Program-made: the position numbers and the translations under genes
Shown here: positions 46,574 to 56,119 of the stretch, in pieces
How positions within the stretch are numbered: the first letter of the stretch is position 1
How the letters are laid out: each line of letters begins with the position of its first letter
Assembly (NCBI GenBank): GCA_016858145.1
Contig: JAEHOE010000048.1
Span: forward strand, 372,001 to 436,000
DNA length: 64,000 bases
Direction of reading: 5' to 3'
DNA from: Edaphochlamys debaryana
Lineage: Eukaryota > Chlorophyta > Chlorophyceae > Chlamydomonadales
Notes under the pieces: model-generated
What the model was told of the DNA's origin: nothing
Seen by the model: the letters and a program-made list of their open reading frames with translations, nothing else
Database searches by the model: none

Positions 46574-49500
46574 CGCCTTTGAAGGAGGCAGGTAGCGGAC
46601 GGCTGCCGCCCTGGGCATTTCACAGTCCGCGATGAACGCCAAGCGGCGATGCCGCGCCTCCGGCCAACCCGACGGGGTCGGGCGAGGCAGCTGCGACTTC
46701 CGGCGCTGCTGACTGCCCTGCAACGGCTTTCACGGCCGCCCAGCGGCGCCTGCTGGTGGCGGCCGGTGCGGGCATCCCGGCACGCATGCTGTCCAGCCGG
46801 CCCTCGCAGCAAGCCGCAGCCCTCGCGCAGCAGCCCCTGCGAGGCGCCTGGCGCGCCGGCGCCACGTACCGCACCGCCCTGCGCGCCGCCGCCACGGCAG
46901 CGCTCACGGCAGCGGCCTCCGTCCCCGTCCTCATGGATGCTCAGCCGAGCACCTCGTCGTCCCGGGCTCCGCGCGCTCCCGACGCTACTCCGAGTCCCGG
47001 CGCGGACAGGGACGCTGACTTGTACCGGTCCCTATACGCCTGGGTAATCGCGGATGAAAAGGCTCGCCGGGACGACTCCCGCCAGGGCGCGCCTAAGTCC
47101 CAGCGGCCGCGCGCTGAGGCTGGGGCGCGCGCAGCGGCAGCTCGGCGGCGAACGCCGAACGCATGGCCGGCGCCAAGCTGCTAAACCACCTGCTAGTCCG
47201 ATAGCAACGTCGACAACTACAGTGACAGCGAGGAGAGTGACAGCGAGGATGCGAAGAGTTTTAAGAAGCGGGCGGCAGCGGCGTTCAGGCTGCTCAGCAA
47301 AGCGCGGCTCAATAAGCAAGCCCTGGCCCTGGAGACGTCGGCGGCCCCAGAGCGTTGCGCTTCCGGGATCTTTGAGTACGGCACTCGCGGAGGGCCGGTA
47401 CGACAAGGCCACCCGGCTGCCGGGGCGTGCGCTGTTGCTCGTCCGAGCTGCGTCAGCGCTGCTCCAGATCCCGACCGTGCACTGGCCCGGCTTGCGGCAC
47501 CGGCGGGAGCGGCTGGAAATGGATCTGGACGCCCTGGTGCAGGGCCTTGTGGTGTACTACGGTACGTACAAAGATGCCGTATTCGTACGGGCGTGGAGGT
47601 CGGTTTCGGCCTCAAGGGCCGCTAGTAGGGTGGGGATGTTGTGCAGAGAGGGCTATACCGCCAAGCCTCCTGGATTTGTCTTATTTGTATTGAGGCTTGC
47701 CACTGCAATCCCATGCCGCCCTTGACCGCAGGTGGTCCTCCGCTGACGCTGCCAGAGCTGCGGCTGCTCATCTTCCTTCTGGCCGAGCTGCACGCACGTG
47801 GGTACGGTAGTGGGCCAGGCTGTGACTTGTTGGCCCCATTTACTCTCCTACTGCTGGCAGCAGCTAGCCGGCTTGGTGCCCTTGCCGGGCCACCGGCCTC
47901 CATGCTCCTTCCATGGCCTGCAGCTGCCCTATACAGGCTCGTGTCCTCGTTCGCCTCTGAAGGGCCCAGGAGAAAGCCCGTGCGTGCCCCGTCCTGTTGC
48001 GGGATGTCGGCACCGGAGCCGGCGCCTTCCTGCAGGCGTGGGAACTGTGGGACGTGGCCAGCGTCGAGCAGGTGAGATGGGGATCGCCCATGCCGTACCG
48101 TATCTTGGCATTGTTGCGGGGCTGACAAGCTTCGCCAAAGCTTAAGGGGAATCGTCCATACCGCATCTTGGCATTGTTGCGGGGCTGACAAGCTTCGCCA
48201 AAGCTTGAGGGGGATCGTCCATACCGCATCTTGGCATTGTTGCGGGGCTGACCATCGCCAAAGCAGGCCGATGCTACCTGGCCTGGGTTTGGATTTGTAG
48301 CCAACGGCAGCGGCCGTGGCGTCAAGCGCTCCCTCGCCGGTGGCGCCTCCTCGCAAATACCGCCTGCAGGTCGAGCGCGCCGTGGACGTTGTGCGTCGGG
48401 ACTGGCTTCCCGAAGTCGACTGCGGCCGTACGGCATCGACAACGACGATGCACCGCCGTACGGCGACGCCGGGGACTGTGCGGCGGAGCTTTGGAGCGAG
48501 GCGCTGGGGCGGCTGGGGCCGAGGCTAGAGCTGGCCAGGGCCTTAGCGTCTCAGGTGGGCCCCTAGCGCTAGGGGGCAGTAGCGCCACGGACTTGGGGTA
48601 CTGCCTCATGGCACAGTCGAGTGGGCTCGGCCAAGGGTCAAGTGGAGAAGCCAGCCGCCGGGAGCACGGTTGCTTGGCTCTTTACGGAGTGGGGCAGCGT
48701 CTTGGGGCAGCTTCGTAGGGAACAGGGACTTGCCGTCCTCACCAGCAACCAATGACGCTCACCTCCCGCGTTCCGCGTTCCGACAGGAGGGCCAAGCCGT
48801 ACGTCCCGTACGCCTGGCGGCCAGTGGCGGCGCCGCAGCGGCACTGGCGGTGGGCGCCGCCAACGCCGCCAACGCCCTGCGTGACTGGCTGGGCACCGCG
48901 TTTGCGCCGATCGCTGTCGACTCGGCGTTCAGGACTGGCCTAGTGCGTCCCCTCAGCCCCGCCGCCCTGGGCCAGTGGCGGCGGCGAAGGCGCTGGCAGC
49001 GACGCTGGGGGCCGTAGCGACGCCACGTCAGCCGGCCGCGGCTGGGCCCGTTTCTCGTGGTTGCGGAGGAGCGTGCTGAGCTCGGTGGTCACGCTATCGG
49101 CGTCAACGAGCGGGCAGGCGGGGGCTGCGGTGGAGCTGACCCTGGCAGCAGATGCGCTAGAGGCTGACGTAGCCGCTGCAGCGGTCCTGGAGGTGACGGA
49201 GACGGGAAAATTGGAGCCGCTTGTGGTGGCGGCCTTTCCCCCGGCGCAGGCGATGGGCGGGAGTGACCGGTGGGTGGCAGACGGGGCGCACCGGGGCTGG
49301 TTGTGCCTCAACTGTCTGTCCCGTCCCGCGAGTCGCGATTGAACAACAAGTACCGCTCTGAGTCGTGCTGAGTCATGCTGAGATGTCGTGCTTGGTGCTT
49401 ACCCTACCCCGCAGAGTGGCCTCCCTGGCGGCGGCGCTGGTGGCGGCGCTGGCCAAGGACGGGGCGGCCGTGATGGCGGTCGGCGGGGGCGGCGACGGCA

Positions 49501-50812
49501 GCAGCGAGGGGGCGCCTGCGGAGGAGCGGCAGCGGCGGCGGCAGGCGGCGGAGGCGGAGCTGGCGGAGGCGGTGGAGGCGCTGGAGCGGGTGAGATCGGT
49601 GCGAGTGACCGGCTTACGTCTGTACCCCATCTATTAGTCACCTGCGTCTCGTCCCGGTTTGGCGCCGCTACTGCAGGTGCGCTGCCGTGATGGCGGCAAG
49701 GCGGTGTTTGTGCCCCTGCCGTACAACGGGGCTTCGTCTTCCTTGGCCGTGTCCCGTGCGTGCGTCGAGCTTCTGGAGGCCGCCGCCGCCACGGTACGTT
49801 ACCTGTACAGCTGTGGTCTCTTCCGGAGAAGTGCACAGGCATGGGCAGGAGAAGCACTTGCGTAGGCGCAGCGACGGCTAAACAGCGGATGGAGTCTAGT
49901 CCGTCAGCACTCTAGCACCCAAACCCCCGCTGCTCGCCCACACTTCGCTCGCGTTACCCTTCGCCCACTCTTGCGCCTCCCCAGACCCACGCGTGCCATC
50001 ACACAGGCCTCCTTGCGGCCAACAGGCTCCTCCGCCGCTGCAAGATCGCCGAGTCTGTGCTGCGGCTGCTGAGGAGCCCCGACCACTCCCGCTGGTGCGA
50101 GGCCCTCGACTGGGACGAACCAACTGCACATCCCCGGAAGGAGCAGGAGGAGCAGGAGGAGGAGCACGAAGCAGAGGACGGGGCGGAGGAGGAGGAGCAG
50201 GAGGAAGAGGACGGGGAGAACGCGGCCGAGGCCGGCGCACACAGCGAGGACGGCGAGCGGTCGGTTCTCTTGCAGGATGACCCCGCCTTCAGGCGTGGCG
50301 TCTACCGGGCGAGCGCGGGCCTGCCGAGGCGCCCCCCTATGCAGCTGGTGGCGGACGCGGGGGGGCTTGCCCGCCTGAACACCGCCCTCAGGCGCGCGCA
50401 CTGCCGGTGGGTGCGCGGGGGCGGGGGTGTCTTGTTGCGTGGAACAGCGGGGAGACCTGGGCGGGCCGGGGTCAAGCTGCGAGGGGCATGCCTTGGAGAC
50501 TGCGCGTCTAAGGCTATGGAATGACACAAACTGAATTACTTCCCTCCCGTGTCCCGTGTCTGCTGCCCCCGCCCACACAGCATACTGGGGCTGGAGCCGT
50601 TTCTATTGGACTCCGATGAGCTGGTCCGGCTTGCCAAGGCGGCGGCCTCGCAGGAGGAGGCCAACTGCCAGGCTGGCTACGACGCGCTCTTGGTCCGACG
50701 CCTGACCCGGCATGCGCAAGCGGTGTTGGACGTGGGGGAGCTGGCGGCGTCGGGGCTGGTGCCGGTGGTCGTGGGGGCGAGGCTTCTACGCCAGGCCAGG
50801 GCGTTGGGTTGA
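46574..50812 (+). pseudogene. Array copy 7: 5'-degraded pseudogene of the tandem family
   Basis: The E1 homologue (about 46600-47561) keeps LPPWA and the Arg/Ala block, but no in-frame ATG precedes it. The Trp codon conserved in PRWMP is TGA (46633-46635), and in-frame TAA (47182-47184) and TAG (47194-47196) stops follow. The central RLAWxxSVVEGAY region is deleted. E2 (47732-47793) is intact but has a GC donor where its paralogues have GT. E3 is absent, with tandem repeats nearby. E4 (48370-48555) and E5 (48791-49265) each show a frameshift. E6 (49415-49589), a fused E7/E8 (49677-49793), E9 (49985-50406; Glu-rich) and E10 (50581-50812; VLDVGELAASGLVPVVVG) remain open with compatible phases (0,0,2). 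The 3' half could still be expressed from an internal start, but there is no evidence for that. Confidence 0.75.
48081..48267 (+). repeat. Three-copy tandem repeat (63-68 bp) in array copy 7
   Basis: Units contain ATCTTGGCATTGTTGCGGGG followed by CTGACAAGCTTCGCCAAAGC; the third is shortened. They occupy the place where E3 is missing. Confidence 0.85.
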
Positions 50813-52155
50813 AGGCCAAGAAAGGGATGCAGGGCGGGGCGCTTTCAAGTGCAGCGTGGTAGGGGCTGGCACGGTCGGGGAGCAGGGCGGGGCATTGGCC
50901 AGGGGGCCGGGGCGCAATGGACTGGCCTTCAGATATGCAGGACCCTTGTCAACACGGCTTCTTATCACATCTGCTTCGCTTGCGCCGTGCCTCTTGTGGG
51001 TCGGGTTTGGGCGTCACATGCCTCTCAGCCGCGGACGGCATGGCCCTGCTCCCGGCAGGCCCTCCATTTGGGTGGGCTCTATCTGGGCTGACGTATCTGC
51101 TGACTGCCCTGCCAGCCCCCTGCTTTCCGCTGCCAGCGGCCCGGGCACGGGTCGTCCCCGCCCATGTGGGTCGGCACCACTGCCCCCTCCCCGAGCAGCT
51201 GCCATGCCGCCCTTGGCAGGTGAGCGCTAGGCCACGGTGAAGTGTGGGTCAGGAGAGGGAGGTGTCGGGCTCCGGTGGGTCTGGCGGGTCGAGGCTAGGC
51301 TCGGGGGAGACAGCTGCTAGCACGCCCTGCAAGGGCAGAGGGAGCGGCAGCAGCTGCGGGGCACCGCGAGGAGCCATTGCGGCCGCCGCGACCCAGCAAG
51401 CAGGCGCGGAGCAGCCCAACATGCCCCTGCGTCCAGCCGCCCCAGGCGCCTGCAACTCATCGCCTGCTCCTCCTTGCCCGCTGAACCCGCAGGCCAAGCC
51501 AATGCCCGCCGTTTGAGGCTTGAGGCAGGGAGCCCGCGCGCAGACGCAGCAGGACTGGCTCTGCGGGCGCCGCGAACCGTGCGCAGGTGGGCGCAGGGCG
51601 TCCCGCGTAATCGCCAACGCTGCAGCAGGCGAGCTGGGCGCCGGGAGGGCGCGTGTTGGGCTCTTCCCACAGCACTGGGGCAGGCGGGCGCCAGCTATGC
51701 CGCCAGAAAGGCGCTCGCGCAAGCCGAGGCCTAGAAGGGCTTCCCCGCCATGGCGCCAGCCTGCGCTCTGCGGCCGAGAGGCCAGTAGCTTGGAATTTTG
51801 GCCTGCGCACCCCCAGGGCTCGCTGTCACGGAAGAGAGAGGCCAAAGGCGAGCGGGTCCAGGGTGCGTTCGGGCAGAGCTGCAGGCAGGGCTTGAGCAAC
51901 TCCAGCTCTGCGGGAGGTTACGCTGAGGCCTGAAGCGCCAGTAGCGCAGCCAATCCCAGTGGAAAGACCATTCCGGAGCCTTATTGCGGACTTGCTGCCC
52001 CCTCACCCATACAGTTCTTCACACACAATTCTCTGCTCTGCTCTGCTGCACAGCGCATACACGGCTCACAGCCATTTCCTCTGATTTTGCGTGCCAAACA
52101 CACAGCCCCAAAAGGATGGAACGGGACCGTTCAACGCTTCGGCCCTAACGAGTCG
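50813..52155. other. Intergenic, array end to kinase-like gene
   Basis: 1.34 kb. Open frames on both strands occur around 51244-51900, but none shows splice support or resemblance to a family I know. It should contain the kinase-like gene promoter. Confidence 0.4.
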
Positions 52156-55086
52156 ATGAGACTGTACAATTACGCAGCGGCATGGGCGAGGTGAGGCCGG
52201 CGGGTGCTGGCTGAGAATTTTGACCCGAGCTGTCGGTTACGGCGCCCACAGAGTTACTCGGCTTTGCTGCGGCGACTCAAGGCCAACAGGCTGCACATGT
52301 GCTAGATTGATACGTAGCCTCAGCAGGCTATGGGGTCGGGGGCGGCAAGCCCGTTGTTCGAAGGACCGTCGGAGCGGTTCCTCACCTGTGCGCTCTTCCT
52401 CTTGTCTGCAGGGGAAGCGGTTACGCGGGCCCTATCCCTGCATGGGATGGACATATCTACACGAAAGCTGTGGACAACGTGGTGGAGGTGCGTCGGCTGA
52501 TGAAGGGACAACCTTCGCGCGCGCAACCCCCGGACGGCCGCCGGACACCTGCCTTGCGCACGCATGCTGGGGGTCCTGGCCACAGCTTTGCCCCCCAAGG
52601 CAATGCTCTCGACCTGCCTGCCTGGCTAACGAGAGACCTCGGGAGACACCACCCTTACTTGTTGCCCTTCCTGACCCCACCCACAGCACTACATCACACA
52701 GCTCATGCCACGGCCGCAGTCGCCGACGACATTTGCTGCGCAGTGTCTGGCCAAGCCGACGGCCAACGAGCGGCCCAACACGCCCACACGCTCGGTGAGT
52801 TGCTGGGCCAGGTTGTTTCGGCTGCAAAGGCCTCATCGGCTCTGTCAAGGCTGCTCAGCAAGGTTCGGCGCCGCTATGCTGAAGTGCCTAGGTCGCCTAG
52901 ATCTGCTCCTACAGCGTCCCAGCGCTGCTCCTTCAGCCCGGACCTTCCACAACTCCCCTCTCCTGCTTGCCTGCTCCCTTCTGCTACAGGCACCCATCCC
53001 GCGCCTGCCGTCTGAAGATGGCTCGGGCCTGCAGCCGCCGCCGCAACCGCAGCAGGTGGGCCTGGGCGCGTTGCCAACGAACTGCGCTCTGAGCACACTC
53101 TTCGCCAAAAGGGCAGGCCTGGGACTGGGATTGCCGCTGACGTTGCCGCATGCGCTGACGTTGCCGCATGCGAGCCATGCCCCACTCGTGCCCAGCTTGC
53201 ACCATCGCACCTTCCGTTCTGCAACGCTCCCCTGACTCCCTGTGCTCCCGTGTCCCTGCTTGGCTCCTCAGGGCGCTGCGCTGCTTGAGTGGGGGTCAGA
53301 CGACTCGCCGTCCCTAGGCCCCGGCCCGTGCCTGGACACGACCTCCCCCACCGCCTCGGGGCCCCGCCGCATCGGCAGCCCTGCCGACTGGCCCTCCTCC
53401 TCCTGCGTCCGCCCACACCTGCCACCCTGCCAGCCCCAAGCCTCCTCCCCGGCTCCCGCCGCCGCCAGCCCGCCCTCTCGCGCCGCACCCTCCTGCACCC
53501 CGGCCACCCCGCCCCTCGGCGACCCCTCCAACGCGAATGGGTCCCCCTTGGCCAAGGCCCTGCTACGCGCCAAGAAGAGCATGCGGCTCAAGAGCAAGCC
53601 GCTGTCTCTGCTGCCCAACGTCGAGATCGTCCGCACCGGCACCGTCGAGCAGGTGCACGCCTCAGCCGCCCGCGCCCCCGGCACCCAGGCCCCCGCGCGC
53701 AAGCTCGAGCGCTACCGCGCCACCATCGCCACCCAGCAGCCGGACGGCACGCTGGAGCGCCAGCATGTGGACCTCGCCAGGAAGGTGCTGCAGACGCCGG
53801 TCCGCGAGAGCGACGGCGCGCAGGCCATCTACCACGCCATCCTGCGAGTCTCCGGCGAGCTGCGCGGCTACCTGGCCGTCCTGGACCGCGCAGCCGAGGC
53901 CGGGTGCGGACCCGCCAGCGTGCTGCAGCCCATCCTGTTCTGGGACGTGGAGCCGGGCGAGGGCGGCCGCCTGGCGCTGGTGCTCTACACGCGCTGGGCC
54001 GTGGGCGGCAGCCTGAGCCAGTTTCTGTGCGACGCCGCCGCCGGCCGCGCCTCGGTCTTCGGCGCCGCCATCCGCGGCGCCTCGCCCGACCCCGGCTTCT
54101 TGCTCCCCTGCGGCGTGGACGGCGTCCCCCCCATGGACTGGCGCCGTGCCGTCCAGGCCCTGGTCGCCTACGTGCACCTGCTGCAGCGCCTCGAGGCCCT
54201 CGGCATCATCGTCGGTGACGGCAAGTTCGCCAACGTCGTGATTGACGGGCCGGGCCTGACGGCCCGCCTGATCGACTCGGACGGCACAGGGGTGCTGCCC
54301 GAGGCGCCCTGCGCCGGCGGCAAGACCGGCGCGGCGCTGGCGGCGGCGGTGCGCGGCGCGCGGCTGGCGCCGCTGCCCTGCACCGTCAGCACGGACCCCG
54401 TGGCGCCGGTGGAGGCGCGCGTGGGCTGGGTGGCCCCCACCAACCAGGACTGGGCCGGTTGGCACGCCGCGACGGAGGCCAGCAAGGCTAAGCTGGCGGC
54501 CGCCGAGCAGCGCCTGGCGGCGGCGCAGGGCTTCCACGCGGCGGCACGCGTCCGGCTCCAGGTCTTCCACCGCCTGGGCAACCCGCTGGCGGCGCGCCTG
54601 GCGCAGGACCTGCCAGCCATGGAGGCCGCGGTGGCGGAGGCCGAGGCGGCGGTGGAGGTGGTGAAAGCAGAGGCGGTGGAGCTGGCGCTGGCGGCGGAGC
54701 CGGCGATGAAGCGGATGCGGGAGCGGTGCGCCGCCTGCCCCGCGGCGGAGACGCTGCTGCTGAGCCCCACCGACCTGGACGAGGCCACGTGGGCCGAGCT
54801 CATGTCGTTCTGCCCTGGCGGCGTGGTGGAGTCGTGGGTGTGCCTGGCCTCGCACGTGTGGCAGCTGGGCGTGTGCCTGGAGGCGGCGCTGGTGGACATT
54901 CGGGCAATCCTGCTGGTGCGGATCAAGCGCAGCGGCCGCACGGGCACGGGCACGGGCCTGGGCGAGGAGAATGAGCGCATGCTAAAGGCGCTGGCGGAGG
55001 TGGCGGAGGCGTGCAAGGTGCAGCGGCCCTCGGCGCGACCCAGCCTGGAGGAGGTGCTGGCGAAGCTGGCGCCGCTGTGCAAGTGA
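52156..55086 (+). CDS. Protein-kinase-like protein with atypical DFG and helical insertion
   Basis: Five exons, 699 aa: 52156-52190, 52412-52487, 52687-52794, 52990-53055, 53272-55086. The short 5' exons join only in the phases 2,0,0,0, which supports the ATG at 52156. Residues 1-180 are Pro/Ser-rich and probably disordered. A kinase fold follows: IIVGDGKFANVVID (about 407-420) stands where HRDLKPxNVLLD is expected and keeps Asp411, Lys413 and Asn416. LIDSDG (428-433) replaces DFG. VAPT (482-485) stands for the APE segment. HVWQLGVCLEAAL (about 623) matches the DVWxLG helix, and RPSARPSLEEVL (680-691) matches the terminal subdomain. Between APT and HVW lies an extra stretch of about 135 residues, much of it Ala/Glu coiled coil. 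The glycine loop is not evident. It could be a pseudokinase or an atypical kinase; substrate unknown. Confidence 0.7.
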
Positions 55087-55534
55087 GCAGCGGCAGCCGA
55101 GTGCGCAGCTTGGGAGAGGAGGACGGGCGAGAGCCGGTGAAGCGGCCGTGACGGCCGGATGGGGCCGCAGTTGGGCCCAGATGGGTCCACGGCAGATGGG
55201 AACGTGTGGGGCTGGGACTTGGAGCTTGGTGTGAGAGTGACTCAATTGACTGTGACTACGGCATGAGCATGGACGCTTGGACTGATTGACTCGGTTGGGG
55301 GGTGGCCTTGTGGCAAAGCATCGAGCTGGACTCTTATTTCTGCGGCCGAGACTCACCAGCCAGCAAACCGCTGAGGGTGCGGTGTTGGGGCTGTAGTGTT
55401 GGGCTGTTGAGGTTGGGGTTAACCTACGCACTTGAAGGCGTGGGAGGCTTACTGTTTGGAATCCGTTGAGGGGTATTGGCATTGGGGCTGCACAGGGCAC
55501 ATCTGACCTTGATCGACGGTGTGCAGCGCCAAGT

Positions 55535-55539
55535 TTACA
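55535..55539 (-). terminator. Putative TGTAA polyadenylation signal, MPS1
   Basis: TGTAA on the - strand about 580 nt beyond the MPS1 stop. Confidence 0.35.
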
Positions 55540-55707
55540 GGTTGTGATGAACGGTCGATTGGCTGGTTGTGCTGCGAGGAGCATGTTGTGAGGCTGGTGG
55601 GTACCGTACTGCTGGTTGGTGTCTCAAGGCCCGGTGTGACCGTGGACACTTGTCCACCAAGGGCTCGTGGTGGTGGTGGTGTCCGTGCCGGCTGTGTGTG
55701 CTGGCTA

Positions 55708-55712
55708 TGTAA
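55708..55712 (+). terminator. Putative TGTAA polyadenylation signal, kinase-like gene
   Basis: TGTAA about 620 nt after the kinase-like stop codon. Confidence 0.35.
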
Positions 55713-56119
55713 CCTGTTGGATGATGGCATCCTGTGTGCGCCCTGGCCCTTCACGCTTCTCGGATCCAGCTCTGGCCGTTCTTCAAGCTGACGCGTGGTT
55801 GCAAGAGCTACCTCAAAGACGGTTGGCTCAAATTGATCAGCCTGCTGACAGCCCTACAAGCGAATATCCTACGGGGCATCGCCCTTGCAGTCCGTGCTGC
55901 TCGTGCCCTGCTCCTGCCCCTGTACCATGCACTCTGAGCACCTCCTTGCCCGGTGCCCCTGCTGCCCCACGCTCGTGCCAAGCCGCCAAGCACCACCAGT
56001 CCTGCCACACTCCTCTTGGGCTGGCCGCGCCCAGTCGCCTCGCCCTTATCTTACGCCCGGCCCTTGCCGCAACTCTCTCGCCTGCGCCCCCACCACCCAG
56101 CCCCGCGCCTTCACGCCCT

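Larger units (their letters stand above)
8619..50812 (+). repeat. Tandem array of seven paralogous genes
   Basis: Seven head-to-tail units with start codons at 8619, 14499, 20455, 26250, 34031 and 40682, plus a broken copy from about 46574. Spacings are 5.9, 6.0, 5.8, 7.8, 6.7 and 5.9 kb. Every unit begins with an exon encoding the same Arg/Ala-rich block (for example QRRLLVAAGAGIP) and ends with an exon encoding VLDVGELAxxG followed by a hydrophobic stretch. Copies 2-6 share exon order and intron phases. Confidence 0.9.
55087..56119. other. Convergent 3' region, kinase-like gene and MPS1
   Basis: 1.03 kb between two stop codons on opposite strands, with one TGTAA signal for each strand (55708-55712 on +, 55535-55539 on -). 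If both are used, the two 3' UTRs overlap by about 170 bp. Confidence 0.45.

Noticed and set aside
8619..50812. Array proteins as OPR or RAP-domain organelle RNA-binding proteins
   Set aside because: Large tandem OPR families are common in these algae and the N-termini look targetable, but I see no PPPEW-type 38-residue repeat and no RAP signature.
8619..50812. Array units as retrotransposons
   Set aside because: No reverse transcriptase, integrase, LTRs or poly-A; units keep introns and ordered exon phases.
51244..51900. Open frames on both strands between the array and the kinase-like gene
   Set aside because: No start context, splice partner or motif. Resemblance of AARKALAQAEA to E5 of the array is too short to call an eighth copy.
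53662..55190. Long - strand open frames opposite the kinase-like gene (53662-54855, 54168-55190)
   Set aside because: Compositional shadows of the + strand exon, which alone gives a recognisable fold.
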